From contig JBKPDW010000172.1 in the NCBI GenBank assembly GCA_046728115.1, positions 3,085 to 67,084 of the forward strand: 64,000 nt of DNA. Direction: 5' to 3'. Shown here piece by piece: positions 1 through 9,068 of the stretch (its first letter is position 1; the number at the start of each line of letters is the position of its first letter). Under the pieces are notes generated by a model. That model did no database searches. It had not been told where the DNA came from and saw only the letters and a program-made list of their open reading frames with translations. The position numbers were made by a program, and so were the translations under genes. Origin of the DNA: CAVSWN01 sp046728115. GTDB taxonomy: Bacteria; Acidobacteriota; Vicinamibacteria; Vicinamibacterales; CAVVIG01.

Positions 1-568
1 CGAGATCCAGGATCTCGAAAAGGTCACCATCGTACGCCGGCCTGGCGATCCCGTACTGGCTCGTATTGCTGCGCGGCACCTCTTCGAAGGCGATGACTGC
101 GGCCGCGTCACGCTCTTCGAAACAGCGCGTCATCCTTCGCACCACATCGCTCTCGGCGTCCATCCCGATGATCGAGTCGCCGAGCGAGACGATGAACGGC
201 TGATCGCCGACGAACGATCGGGCGCACGAGATGGCGTGGCCGAGGCCAAGCAGCTCCCGCTGCCGCGTGTAGAAGTACTGCACACCTGCGCGGTCGAACT
301 CGAGCTCGGCGAGCAGATCCTCCCTGCCGCTCTCACGCAGGGTCTGAACCAGTTCGTCGTTCCGATCGAAATGGTTCTCGATCGACGCCTTGCCGGGACC
401 GGTGATGAACAGCAGGCGCTTCATCCCGGCGTGCACCAGCTCCTCGACGACGTACTGCACGACCGGCTTGCGGCCGACGGGCAGCATCTCCTTGGGTTGC
501 GACTTGGTGGCCGGCAGCAGGCGTGTGCCGAGACCGGCGACCGGAATGACGGCGATGTCGATGCTCAC
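1..568 (-). CDS. galU: UTP-glucose-1-phosphate uridylyltransferase, N-terminal part
   Basis: Makes UDP-glucose from UTP and glucose-1-phosphate in the cytoplasm, feeding cell-envelope and exopolysaccharide synthesis. The visible 189 residues carry the nucleotide-binding signature VAGLGTRLLPATK followed by KEMLPV, then VQYVVEELVHAGM and the FIVSLGDSII stretch of bacterial GalU. The gene runs off the left edge of the window, so its C-terminus is not visible. GTG at 568 is the first start codon that fits the family N-terminus; no strong Shine-Dalgarno sequence is seen. It lies just downstream of a Gfo/Idh oxidoreductase on the same strand, separated by a hairpin. Confidence 0.93.
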   Translation of the reverse strand, partial: MSIDIAVIPVAGLGTRLLPATKSQPKEMLPVGRKPVVQYVVEELVHAGMKRLLFITGPGKASIENHFDRNDELVQTLRESGREDLLAELEFDRAGVQYFYTRQRELLGLGHAISCARSFVGDQPFIVSLGDSIIGMDAESDVVRRMTRCFEERDAAAVIAFEEVPRSNTSQYGIARPAYDGDLFEILDL

Positions 569-573
569 GGGAA

Positions 574-598
574 CCGCCCGGTGATTCTAACCGGGCGG
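574..598 (-). terminator. GC-rich hairpin between oxidoreductase and galU
   Basis: A perfect 9-bp stem (CCGCCCGGT / ACCGGGCGG) with a 7-nt loop lies between the stop of the upstream oxidoreductase and the galU start. There is no long T tract after it, so it is at best a weak or Rho-assisted terminator, or a processing hairpin. Confidence 0.5.
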
Positions 599-632
599 GG
601 CCTGTGCGTGTCTGCCGTAGATTGTCCGGCGG

Positions 633-2126
633 CTATCTCCTCGCCTGCTCGTGTGAGCTCGTGCTGGACGACGCGGGAATCTCGAACCCTCGTCGGTATT
701 CCCTCGTCAACAGACGATCGGCCTGCTTGTCGTCGACAAACCGTTCCGACTTCCCATCGAACGTGAGCGCCCGCCCGACACGGTACGAAATGTTGCCGAG
801 ATGCGGCAGTGCCGATGACATATGGCCCTCGAACACGTCGCAGTTCAGCAGTTTCGGATCGCCCGCGCGAATCGCGTCGACGAAATTCTGATAGTGCGGG
901 TACTCCGTGGTCGTCAACCCCGTTGGCTCGCTGTTCGGATCGGAGAGGTCCGCGCCCGGCCCCTTCTCGTTCTTCGGTCCGAAATAGGACTGCCACTTCT
1001 TGCCGGCCTCTTCGATCCAGAGCCAGCCTTTTGTCCCGTAGAACAGGTTGCCGATGCGCACGCCCGATTCATCGTTCGTGAAGCCGCCCCGCGTCGCGAA
1101 CTCGAGGATCGCTCCATCGGCGTACTCGAAGAGGCTCGTCTGCATGTTCGGCGTTTCCTGCGAGGCCTCATCGCCGAAGTATCCGCCCACGGATTTGATC
1201 TTGACCGGGTGCTCCTGCTTCTGCAGCCCCCAGCGCGCGATGTCGAACTGATGCGGTCCCTGGTTGCCGCTGTCGCCGTTCCCGTAGTCCCAGTGCCAAT
1301 GCCAGTTGTAGTGAAAGCGATTGCGATTGAAGGGCCGCTTTGGTGCAGGCCCGAGCCATAAGTCGTAGTCGACTTTCGAGAGGTACTGCTCGTCGTACGT
1401 CGGCTCGTACGTCGTCGAGGTGACGGTCAGCGCGTACGTCTCACCTGGCTTCATTGGACCGTCCGGGTATTTGCCAATCGACGGCCGCGGCTTGTAGCAG
1501 AGTCCGCGGGCCATGTAGACCTTTCCAAGGCCACCATCGTGGATCAATTTGATCGCTTCGCGCACAGCTGGCCGGCTGCGATTCATGGTGCCCACCTGCA
1601 CGAGACGGTTGTAGCGCGCCGCCGCTTCGACCATTCGGCGGCCTTCCCACACCGTGTGCGACGAGGGTTTCTCCACGTACACATGCTTCCCGGCCTGCAG
1701 CGCCCAGATCGTGGCGAGGGCATGCCAGTGATTGGGCGTGGCGATGACGACCGCATCGATGTCCTTGTCGTCGAGCACGCGCCGGAGATCCTGCACGAAG
1801 CCAGGCTTGAACGTGGCAACATCCTGCAGCCGCGCGTCGTTGATCCGCTCGGGCGCGAGGTTGGCGTCGATATCGCACAGCGTCTTGATCTCGACGTTCT
1901 TCAGTCGAGCGAAGCCTCGTTTGAGCGAATTGCCTTGCCCTCGTATCCCGATGCTGGCGGTGACCACACGATCGTTGGCGCCCAGGATGCGGCTGCCGAC
2001 ATGCGGCGCCGCTTCGACGCCTGCACGGAACAGCTCGCCTCCGAGGGCGATACCCGCGACCGTCCCGATACGGGTGCCGAACTCGCGCCGGGAGATGCCG
2101 TCTGAGTCGTTGTGCTTGTCAGCCAC
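633..2126 (-). CDS. Tat-exported Gfo/Idh/MocA family oxidoreductase
   Basis: Predicted NAD(P)-dependent sugar or cyclitol dehydrogenase of 497 aa. The N-terminus has a twin-arginine signal (SRREFGTRIG followed by a hydrophobic AGIALGG stretch), so the enzyme is likely exported with its cofactor bound. The Rossmann half contains VVIATPNHWHA and the catalytic-type EKPSSHTVWEG motif; the C-terminal half has GNGDSGNQGPHQFDIARWG, typical of exported Acidobacteria/Planctomycetes members. The start is GTG at 2126, chosen because AAGGAG lies 5 nt upstream; the longer reading to 2324 has no ribosome site and runs into the divergent gene. It is divergent from a TIM-barrel isomerase with a 116-bp shared promoter region. 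The substrate cannot be told from sequence. Confidence 0.88.
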   Translation of the reverse strand: MADKHNDSDGISRREFGTRIGTVAGIALGGELFRAGVEAAPHVGSRILGANDRVVTASIGIRGQGNSLKRGFARLKNVEIKTLCDIDANLAPERINDARLQDVATFKPGFVQDLRRVLDDKDIDAVVIATPNHWHALATIWALQAGKHVYVEKPSSHTVWEGRRMVEAAARYNRLVQVGTMNRSRPAVREAIKLIHDGGLGKVYMARGLCYKPRPSIGKYPDGPMKPGETYALTVTSTTYEPTYDEQYLSKVDYDLWLGPAPKRPFNRNRFHYNWHWHWDYGNGDSGNQGPHQFDIARWGLQKQEHPVKIKSVGGYFGDEASQETPNMQTSLFEYADGAILEFATRGGFTNDESGVRIGNLFYGTKGWLWIEEAGKKWQSYFGPKNEKGPGADLSDPNSEPTGLTTTEYPHYQNFVDAIRAGDPKLLNCDVFEGHMSSALPHLGNISYRVGRALTFDGKSERFVDDKQADRLLTREYRRGFEIPASSSTSSHEQARR

Positions 2127-2242
2127 AATCACTCCTTCTTCTGTAGGCTTTTTGCGGCCTGTGCGTTCCGTCCTCCACGCGCCACGTTTAAGGCGGAATC
2201 GTAGCACCGACTGGAGTAGGATTCGCACGAAAGGAGCTTGTA

Positions 2243-3094
2243 ATGGCCACCGCCCTTTCCCGCCGTCACTTCTTCCATACGGCCGCGACGGCCGCGGCCT
2301 GGCCCCTGCTCGGCCGTGCGGCAAACGCAGCCTCGGCCGCCCCAGCCGTGCGCGGCGGCACCCTGAAGCTGGGGGTCGCCTCGTACTCGATGCGCGAGTT
2401 CACGCTCGATCAGACCCTCGAGATGGCCAAGCGGCTCGGCGTGAAGTATATGACGTTCAAGGACGTCCACGTTCCGCGGACCGATCCGCCCGAGAAAACG
2501 CGCGCCCTGCGAGCCAAGATCGAGGCCGGGGGCATCACGATCATGGGCGGCGGCACGATTACGATTCCCAACGATCCCGTCCAGATCAAGAAGGAGTTCG
2601 AGTACGCGAGAAACGCCGGCTTTCCCTTGATCTATACCGATCCCGACCCGGCCGCTCTGGACACTATCGAGCAGATGGCGAAGATGTACGACATCAGAGC
2701 GGTGATCCACAATCATGGTCCCGAGGACAAGCGGTGGCCGCGTCCACAGGACGCGTATGCTGCGGTGAAGGCGCGCGACAAGCGGCTCGGCCTGTGCATC
2801 GACGTAGGGCATACGACGCGCACCGGCACCGACCCCGTGCAGGCCTGCCGCGAGTGTCGCGATCGCCTCTACGACATGCACGTGAAAGATCTCGCCGTGA
2901 GGACCGACAAGGAAAGCCAGGTGGAAGTCGGTCGGGGCGTCATCGACTTCCCGGCGCTGTTCAGGACGCTGCTCGAGATCGGCTATCAGGGGCAGGTCGG
3001 TCTCGAATACGAGATCAACGCAAAGGATCCGCTGCCCGGCATGATCGAATCGATGGCGTACATGCGTGGCGTGCTCGCCGCCGTAACGACGTAG
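2243..3094 (+). CDS. Exported sugar phosphate isomerase/epimerase-like TIM barrel
   Basis: A 283-aa protein of the xylose-isomerase-like TIM-barrel superfamily (AP endonuclease 2 type). The N-terminus SRRHFFHTAATAAAWPLLG is a twin-arginine-type signal, and the mature part begins near residue 40. Metal-site segments are visible: VIHNHGPED, LCIDVGHTTRTG, YDMHVKDL and GLEYEIN, which give the usual Glu/Asp/His ligands. AAAGGAG precedes the ATG. It faces the Gfo/Idh gene divergently, a pairing common in exported sugar-oxidation clusters, and precedes a cytochrome-PQQ dehydrogenase. It probably isomerises or epimerises a keto sugar; the substrate is unknown. Confidence 0.85.
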   Translation: MATALSRRHFFHTAATAAAWPLLGRAANAASAAPAVRGGTLKLGVASYSMREFTLDQTLEMAKRLGVKYMTFKDVHVPRTDPPEKTRALRAKIEAGGITIMGGGTITIPNDPVQIKKEFEYARNAGFPLIYTDPDPAALDTIEQMAKMYDIRAVIHNHGPEDKRWPRPQDAYAAVKARDKRLGLCIDVGHTTRTGTDPVQACRECRDRLYDMHVKDLAVRTDKESQVEVGRGVIDFPALFRTLLEIGYQGQVGLEYEINAKDPLPGMIESMAYMRGVLAAVTT

Positions 3095-3157
3095 TCGGGG
3101 GTTTGTCGAATTGGACACTCGAATCGGCCACGAAGGCACGACATTTCAGGAGGTCCG

Positions 3158-5536
3158 ATGATTCGCCTGCGCTCCGCGCTGCTGCTGTCCGCGGTCGCGT
3201 GCTTCGGGTTGGGCGCCCTGCTCGTCGCGCAAACGCCGCCGGCCCAACATCCGGCCACCGCCAATCCGCATCTTGGAAACCGGGAGTCGATCCGCGCAGG
3301 CATGGCCTTGTACCGCGTGCGCTGTGCCGACTGCCACGGCCTCGACGCCAGCGGCTATCGCGGCCCGGATCTCATCGCCGCGATGGCCGGCATGCCGGAC
3401 GAGCGGCTGTTCGACACCATCCGCAAAGGCGTGCCCGGCACCGAAATGCCCGGACAGGGCCTCGACACGGCAGACCTTGACATCCTGCAGATCGTCGCCT
3501 ATCTGCGAAACATCGGTTCGGTCGCGCCGGCCGAGCGTCCGATCGGCAATGTCGCCAACGGCGAGCGTCTCTTCACCCAGCAATGTACGTCGTGTCATCG
3601 CGTGGCCGGTCGCGGCGGGCGGCTGGGTCCCGACCTGACGCGCATTGGCGCTACGCGGTCGAGGGCTGCGATCACGCGCGAAATCCGCACGCCATCGGAA
3701 TGGATCGGGCCCGCCTTCGAAACGGTCACGATCGTCACCAAGGACGGTCAGCGCATCCGCGGCGCAAAGAAAGCCGAAGACGTCTTTACCGTCCAGATCA
3801 TGGACACGCGCGAGCGGATACAGGGTTATCGGAAATCGGACCTGCAAGAGGTGATCTACGAGGAGAGCTCCCTGATGCCGGCGTATCCGCTCGAGCGGCT
3901 GAGCGATAATGATCTGACCGATCTGGTCGGGTACCTCGGCACGCTGCGCGGTGAGCCGGGCGCCACGACGTCTTCCGCCGCCATCGCCCCGTCAGCGATC
4001 ACTAACCGCGATCTGCTCGACGGCCTGAAGGATCCAACGCGCTGGCTCACCTACTCCGGCACCTACAACGGCCAACGCCACAGCCCGCTGACGCAAATCA
4101 CGCCGGAGAACGTCGACCGGCTGGCGGCGCAATGGACGTTCCAGACGGGCCAGCTGGGAAGCTTTCAGACGACGCCACTCGTGCTCGACGGCGTGTTGTA
4201 CGTCACCGGATTCAATAACAACGCCTGGGCGATCGACGCGCGATCGGGCCGCGCCATCTGGCGCTATCGGCGGAACCTTCCCGAAGACTTGAAGCTCTGT
4301 TGCGGCGCCGTGAATCGGGGCTTCGCGGTCCTCGGCGATCGCCTCTTCATGTCCACGATCGACGCGCACCTCGTCGCGCTGGATCTGAAAACAGGCGTGC
4401 CGGCATTCGACGTCGAGCTCGCGGACCACAACCTCGGCTACTCGGCCACTGTCGCGCCGCTCGTCGTCAAGGACAAGGTGATTGTCGGCGTCGCCGGCGC
4501 CGAGTACGGCATTCGCGGATTCATCGATGCGTACGACGTCAACACGGGTAAACGCGCGTGGCGCTTCTACACCGTCGCCGGGCCCGGCGATCCCGGATCC
4601 CGGACCTGGCCGCAGGGCGATGCGTATCAGCGCGGTGGCGGATCGATCTGGGTTACCGGGACGTACGACCCCGAGCAGAATCTGATCTTCTTCGGCACCG
4701 GCAATCCCGGTCCGGATTATTACAGCAACGCGCGCGAGGGGGACAACCTGTACACCGCGTCGCTGGTTGCGCTCGACGCGGACACCGGTGAACGGCGCTG
4801 GCACTATCAGTTCACGCCGCACGACGTGCACGATTGGGATTCGACGCAAGTCCCGGTGCTGGGCGAGTTGACGATCGGCGGACAGCCGCGGAAGGTCGTG
4901 ATGTTCGCGAACCGGAACGGGTTCTTCTACACCCTCGATCGCGTCACCGGGAAGATCATCGTCGCCAAGCCATTCGTCGAAACGACATGGGCCAAGGAAA
5001 TCGACGCCAACGGCAAGCCCCTGCTGCTGCCGGGCCACCTCCCCGACGAAGACGGAACGAAGACGTGCCCCGATCTCGGCGGCGGGACCAACTTCATGTC
5101 GCCGTCGTTCGATCCGACGACGGGACTCTTCTTCGTCACAGCACGCGAAACGTGCGCCATGTACTACGCGTACGATCAGAAGTTCAAACCGGGCGAGCAG
5201 TACACAGGAGGCGGTCAGCAGCGGCCGCGCGACCAGAAGAATTTCGGCGCGCTCCGCGCGATCGACCCGGTTACCGGCCAGATCCGATGGGAGTTCCGAT
5301 ACACCTCGGTGTCAGCGTCAGGTGTGTTGAGCACCGCCTCGGGACTCGTGTTCGCGGGCGACGGCGACGGCAACTTGATGGCGTTCGATTCGCGCACGGG
5401 CAAGAACCTGTGGCACTACCAGCTCGGCTCGTCGATGCGATCGACGGCGGGGACGACGTACATGCTCGACGGGAGGCAGTACCTGCTCGTGCCATCGGGA
5501 AGCATGTTGACGGCGTTTGCACTGCCGCAACGTTGA
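3158..5536 (+). CDS. Cytochrome c / PQQ-dependent dehydrogenase fusion
   Basis: A periplasmic quinohaemoprotein of 792 aa that should oxidise an alcohol, polyol or sugar and pass electrons to haem c. It has a signal peptide (residues 1-24), then two cytochrome c motifs, CADCH at 56-60 and CTSCH at 143-147. A PQQ-type eight-bladed propeller follows from about residue 290. Adjacent cysteines at 381-382 (LCCGAVNRG) match the vicinal disulphide of quinoprotein alcohol dehydrogenases, and HDVHDWDSTQ and WEFRYTSVSASG are typical propeller segments. An AGGAGGT site lies just before the ATG. Cytochromes are more often C-terminal or separate in this family, so the N-terminal di-haem arrangement is less usual. 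Confidence 0.9.
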   Translation: MIRLRSALLLSAVACFGLGALLVAQTPPAQHPATANPHLGNRESIRAGMALYRVRCADCHGLDASGYRGPDLIAAMAGMPDERLFDTIRKGVPGTEMPGQGLDTADLDILQIVAYLRNIGSVAPAERPIGNVANGERLFTQQCTSCHRVAGRGGRLGPDLTRIGATRSRAAITREIRTPSEWIGPAFETVTIVTKDGQRIRGAKKAEDVFTVQIMDTRERIQGYRKSDLQEVIYEESSLMPAYPLERLSDNDLTDLVGYLGTLRGEPGATTSSAAIAPSAITNRDLLDGLKDPTRWLTYSGTYNGQRHSPLTQITPENVDRLAAQWTFQTGQLGSFQTTPLVLDGVLYVTGFNNNAWAIDARSGRAIWRYRRNLPEDLKLCCGAVNRGFAVLGDRLFMSTIDAHLVALDLKTGVPAFDVELADHNLGYSATVAPLVVKDKVIVGVAGAEYGIRGFIDAYDVNTGKRAWRFYTVAGPGDPGSRTWPQGDAYQRGGGSIWVTGTYDPEQNLIFFGTGNPGPDYYSNAREGDNLYTASLVALDADTGERRWHYQFTPHDVHDWDSTQVPVLGELTIGGQPRKVVMFANRNGFFYTLDRVTGKIIVAKPFVETTWAKEIDANGKPLLLPGHLPDEDGTKTCPDLGGGTNFMSPSFDPTTGLFFVTARETCAMYYAYDQKFKPGEQYTGGGQQRPRDQKNFGALRAIDPVTGQIRWEFRYTSVSASGVLSTASGLVFAGDGDGNLMAFDSRTGKNLWHYQLGSSMRSTAGTTYMLDGRQYLLVPSGSMLTAFALPQR

Positions 5537-5550
5537 CAACGACATGTCAG

Positions 5551-5625
5551 ATTTCAGAGTTCAGATTCAGATTGCCGAGTTCAAATCACAAAATCAATTT
5601 GAACTCTGAACTCTGAACTCTGAAA
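5551..5625. repeat. Nested inverted repeat, probable terminator hairpin
   Basis: The spacer after the fusion dehydrogenase is almost entirely palindromic. An outer stem (5551-5570 against about 5605-5625) is built from repeats of the word TTCAGA/TCTGAA. An inner perfect 10-bp stem, GAGTTCAAAT (5577-5586) and ATTTGAACTC (5597-5606), encloses a 10-nt loop. It probably ends transcription of the dehydrogenase. It resembles other degenerate-word spacers in this window. Confidence 0.7.
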
Positions 5626-5644
5626 TGACTTCCGTGCATCACCG

Positions 5645-6091
5645 ATGACAATCCCGCGCAAACTGCTGTGCGTCGCGTACGGCGTCATCGCCCTGCTGGC
5701 GCTGGTCGGGACCTGGGGCAACAACGTTGCGTACCTCGATCAGGGGTTTGTGGGCGCCAACATGTCCTTCTGGCGCGACACGTTGGCCAATCCGGCAAGC
5801 CGATCGATAACGGCGGATATCTTCTTCTTCGGCTTCGCCGTTTTCGTCTGGATGCTGCTCGAGGCGCGGCGCCTCGGCATGCGCGGCGTATGGCTGTATC
5901 TGCTGTTCGGTCTCCTGGTCGCGATCAGCGTGACCGTCCCGATCTTTCTCATTCAGCGCGAGCGGAAGTTAGTTGCGACCGAGCGGTCAGGTACAGCAGG
6001 ACATCTCCATGTGCTGGATGTGGTTGGCCTGGCGCTGTTTGGCGCGGCCGTCCTGTGGTACATGGTGATCGCTCTCGTTCACCTTCGATGA
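5645..6091 (+). CDS. DUF2834 family membrane protein
   Basis: A 148-aa integral membrane protein with four predicted helices (about 8-25, 56-76, 82-104 and 125-147), matching the DUF2834 pattern in length and in the GFxxANMSFWRD and ADIFFFGFAVFVWM segments. No enzymatic role is known for the family. It stands alone between two PQQ dehydrogenase genes, convergent with the second, so any link to quinoprotein metabolism is only positional. Confidence 0.75.
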   Translation: MTIPRKLLCVAYGVIALLALVGTWGNNVAYLDQGFVGANMSFWRDTLANPASRSITADIFFFGFAVFVWMLLEARRLGMRGVWLYLLFGLLVAISVTVPIFLIQRERKLVATERSGTAGHLHVLDVVGLALFGAAVLWYMVIALVHLR

Positions 6092-6112
6092 GCTGAACGC
6101 GAAAGCACACGG

Positions 6113-7738
6113 CTACTGTTGCAGGGCAAACGCGAAGAGCGCATCGCCGGCGCCGACCACGATGTATTGACGGCCGTCGAGCAGGAACGTTTCCGGACCG
6201 TTGCTCGTGTTGACGCCTAGTCCGGCGTGCCAGAGCGGCGCGCCGGTGCTCGGATCGTATGCGACGAAGTTCCCGCCGCCGTCGTTTCCGAACAGCAGCC
6301 CGCCGGCCGTACTGAGCAGCCCCATCGCACCACCCGTGCTCCCGGTCGCCGTCGTCGCCAACGGATGCGACCAGCGGACGCGGCCAGTCTTATAGTCGAC
6401 CGCTTTGAGCGCGCTGCCGACATTGCCGACGTTCCGCTCCGCGGCGGCCCATCCCTGTGGCCGTGCGTCGGTGTCGGTGAGATAGAGAATGCTGAACGTC
6501 TGCGCCGTGCCGAAATACAGCAAGCCGGTTTCGGGATTGAAGCTCGGCGGCGGCCAGTTGGTCGCGCCGCCCGTATTCGGCGACACCAGCGTGCCGGGCA
6601 CGCTCGCTTCCTTCGCGGGATCCCCAATCGGCTGACCCACGGCGTTGATCGTCTTCGCCCAGTTCGCCGAGTCGAGGAACTTCGACGTGAGAATGTGCTC
6701 ACCGTTCGTGCGATCCAGCAGGACGTAATAGCCGTTGCGGTTCGCCTGCGCGACGAGCTTGCGCGGGCGGCCGTCGATCACACCGTCAATGAGCACCGGC
6801 GTCTGCGCCGCATCCCAATCGTGCGTGTCGTGCGGCGTGACCTGGTACCCCCACGCCATCTTGCCGGTGGTCGGGTTGATGGCGACGATGGAGCAGGTCC
6901 AGAGGTTGTCGCCTTTGCGGCTCTGGCCCGCGAGGACCGGATTCGGATTGCCGGTCCCGATGTAATACAGGTTCAGTTCGGGATCGTAGGTTCCCGGCAG
7001 CCACGGCATGCCGCCGCCGTGCGACATCGCGTACTCGTCAGGCCAGGTCTCGGCGCCCGCCTCTCCTGGCCGCGGCGTCGTGTTCCAGCGCCACACGACG
7101 TCTCCGCTCTCGGGATCGCGCGACTCGAGGTACCCCGGGACGTCGAGCGCATCGCCGCTGACGCCGATGATCACCTGCTTCCCGATGACGATGGGAGCGT
7201 TGGTCGAGAAATACTCGCGCTTCATGCTGGCGATTTCCTTGTGCCAGCGCTCCTTGCCGGTCGCCGCTTCGAGCGAGACGAAGTAGTTGTCCGGCGTCAG
7301 GAAATAGAGCCATTTCTCGTACAGGCCGACGCCGCGGTTGCCGATGTGATCGCCGCCGCGGGTCTTCCAGAAGTAGTGCCAGATTTCGCGGCCCGTTCGT
7401 GCGTCGATTGCCCACACATGATCCGGCACCGAGAGGTACAGCACGCCGTTGACGAGCAATGGCGTCGACTTGACGGACGGCGGGGTCGTCACCGCACCGG
7501 GCAGCGGACCGGGCCCTTCTCCGCCGGCGATCGCGCCGCTCTGACTGATGTTCAATCGATAGATCCACGCCAGCGTGAGGCTTTTCACGTTGCCGGCGTT
7601 GATCTGCTTCAGCGCGCTGTACCGACGGCCCGAGAAATCGCCGTGATACGTCGGCCAGATGTCGGTGGGCGTCTGCGCGACGAGCGCCACCGAGATCAAC
7701 GCGCATGCGGCAGGCACGAGAAGCGCGCGGGTGCTCAT
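6113..7738 (-). CDS. PQQ-dependent dehydrogenase (quinoprotein, no haem domain)
   Basis: A 541-aa exported quinoprotein with a signal peptide at 1-22, then WPTYHGDFSGRRYSALKQI, the classic start of the PQQ propeller. HDTHDWDAAQTPVL and GGATNWPPPSFNPETG are conserved calcium/PQQ-side loops. It has no CxxCH motif and lacks the adjacent cysteine pair of methanol-type enzymes, so it is nearer the glucose/polyol-type or unassigned quinoproteins. Its start overlaps the end of the upstream di-haem cytochrome by 4 nt (ATGA), so the two are translationally coupled and the cytochrome is its likely electron acceptor. Confidence 0.9.
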   Translation of the reverse strand: MSTRALLVPAACALISVALVAQTPTDIWPTYHGDFSGRRYSALKQINAGNVKSLTLAWIYRLNISQSGAIAGGEGPGPLPGAVTTPPSVKSTPLLVNGVLYLSVPDHVWAIDARTGREIWHYFWKTRGGDHIGNRGVGLYEKWLYFLTPDNYFVSLEAATGKERWHKEIASMKREYFSTNAPIVIGKQVIIGVSGDALDVPGYLESRDPESGDVVWRWNTTPRPGEAGAETWPDEYAMSHGGGMPWLPGTYDPELNLYYIGTGNPNPVLAGQSRKGDNLWTCSIVAINPTTGKMAWGYQVTPHDTHDWDAAQTPVLIDGVIDGRPRKLVAQANRNGYYVLLDRTNGEHILTSKFLDSANWAKTINAVGQPIGDPAKEASVPGTLVSPNTGGATNWPPPSFNPETGLLYFGTAQTFSILYLTDTDARPQGWAAAERNVGNVGSALKAVDYKTGRVRWSHPLATTATGSTGGAMGLLSTAGGLLFGNDGGGNFVAYDPSTGAPLWHAGLGVNTSNGPETFLLDGRQYIVVGAGDALFAFALQQ

Positions 7739-8586
7739 TTGAGGCTCGCAAGATAGGCCGTCACGTTGTGCATGTCGGCATCAGTCCACTTCAGGAGTTG
7801 ATCCATATGCGCCTGCAGAGGATCGCTGACCACTACTCTTGGCGTGTCTCCGTTTCGCAGCCACGACCGGCGTTCGCCGTTCGTGGCGTCGTAGATGGTC
7901 ACCTCGAAGTCCGTGAGGCGGACGATCGCGCCCGTCACGCTGCCGCCACCCGGCAGGCTGACGGTAGCTCTCACCGCGTTCGGATCCTCGTGCGCAGGCG
8001 ACCCGGAAATGGCGCCGCGCCTCGGATACACGACGCGTCCCTGCAGCGCCACTGCGTCGTATTTCGCGCCGATGCCTTTGAGGTCGCGGTCCGGCGAATG
8101 ACAGGTGGCGCATCGGCCGGCGCCGTTGAAGTACGCCTCTCCGGCCTTCGGATCGCCGACGAGGACGTCGAGGATCTTGTAGAGCCGGCGATTCGCGGCG
8201 AGGTAAATCTCCGAGTGCAGAAATGCAGCGAGATCGGCGATCTGAGCCGCGCTCAGATCGAACTTGGGCATGCCGCGATCGGGCCGCCCGACGCGCAGAA
8301 AATCCCCGAGCTGGACGCCGTTCTCGTCTTCCTGCACGAGCGCAGAGCGCGTTAGATCGGGCCCGCTCGATCCGCCGCGCGCGTTCGAGCCGTGACAAAA
8401 ACCGCATTCCTGTCCGAGCAACTGCTGCCCACGCTCGACGGCCGCCGTGTCGGTCTGCGGGCCGAGGGCCTGCTGCTGCGCCAGCGAGCCGCCCGGCAAA
8501 AAGAAAATCGCGGAGATCACAAGCACGCTCCACAAAGGCACAGCTCTGCTGGCTTCGAGCGCTCCGCAGTTGTCGCGTTTGTGCAT
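7735..8586 (-). CDS. Di-haem cytochrome c, electron acceptor of the adjacent quinoprotein
   Basis: A periplasmic cytochrome of 283 aa. The hydrophobic export segment VLVISAIFFLPGGSLA is followed by two haem-binding motifs, CGFCH (61-65) and CATCH (159-163), with a later segment on wound-like structure similar to the PVC-type c-cytochrome subunit of sugar dehydrogenases (RLTDFEVTIYDATNGERRS). It is the first gene of a two-gene operon and is coupled to the PQQ dehydrogenase by a 4-nt overlap. ATG at 8586 was preferred over the in-frame TTG at 8592. It is divergent from the cupin gene at 8634. Confidence 0.88.
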   Translation of the reverse strand: MHKRDNCGALEASRAVPLWSVLVISAIFFLPGGSLAQQQALGPQTDTAAVERGQQLLGQECGFCHGSNARGGSSGPDLTRSALVQEDENGVQLGDFLRVGRPDRGMPKFDLSAAQIADLAAFLHSEIYLAANRRLYKILDVLVGDPKAGEAYFNGAGRCATCHSPDRDLKGIGAKYDAVALQGRVVYPRRGAISGSPAHEDPNAVRATVSLPGGGSVTGAIVRLTDFEVTIYDATNGERRSWLRNGDTPRVVVSDPLQAHMDQLLKWTDADMHNVTAYLASLK

Positions 8587-8633
8587 GCGCAAACCTTACC
8601 GCAAAATGCCGACTTGGCGTACGCTGTGGGACC

Positions 8634-9068
8634 ATGAAGACCCTTCTGTTCGCAGCTCTCACGATCTCGGTCGCCGTCGTCAGCTCGATCGCGACGCTGG
8701 CGGTCCAGAAGCACGTGCAGAAGTCGACCGTTTACGACTGGTCGACGGCTGACACGAAACCGAACGAGTGGGGCAAAGTGCGTCAGGTGATGCGTACGCC
8801 GACGCCAACGCTCGACGAGCTGGAGATTCACATCTCCACGCTCGATCCCGGCAAATCGCCACATGCGCCGCACCAGCACCAGCACGAGGAGTTGCTGATC
8901 GTGAAGGACGGCACCCTGGAGACGTTTCAGAGCGGTGCGACGCGGCGTGTCGGCCCAGGGGGCATCATCTTTCAGGCGTCCAACGAGCTCCACAACGTGA
9001 CGAACGTCGGCACGACACCCGCTACGTATTTCGTGATCGGCTGGACCGTTCCCGGGGCGACGAAGTGA
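8634..9068 (+). CDS. Exported small cupin-domain protein
   Basis: A 144-aa single-domain cupin with an N-terminal export or anchor segment (LLFAALTISVAVVSSIATLA). The metal site is visible as HAPHQHQHEE, with PGGIIFQASNELHNV as the second cupin motif. Such proteins bind a metal and a small acid or sugar, but the substrate cannot be deduced. Its stop overlaps the GTG start of the following TIM-barrel gene, so the two are coupled. It is divergent from the cytochrome/quinoprotein operon with only 47 bp between starts. Confidence 0.82.
   Translation: MKTLLFAALTISVAVVSSIATLAVQKHVQKSTVYDWSTADTKPNEWGKVRQVMRTPTPTLDELEIHISTLDPGKSPHAPHQHQHEELLIVKDGTLETFQSGATRRVGPGGIIFQASNELHNVTNVGTTPATYFVIGWTVPGATK

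Noticed and set aside
2126..2324. Longer start for the Gfo/Idh oxidoreductase
   Set aside because: It would overlap the divergent gene and has no ribosome site; the GTG at 2126 has AAGGAG and exposes the twin-arginine signal.
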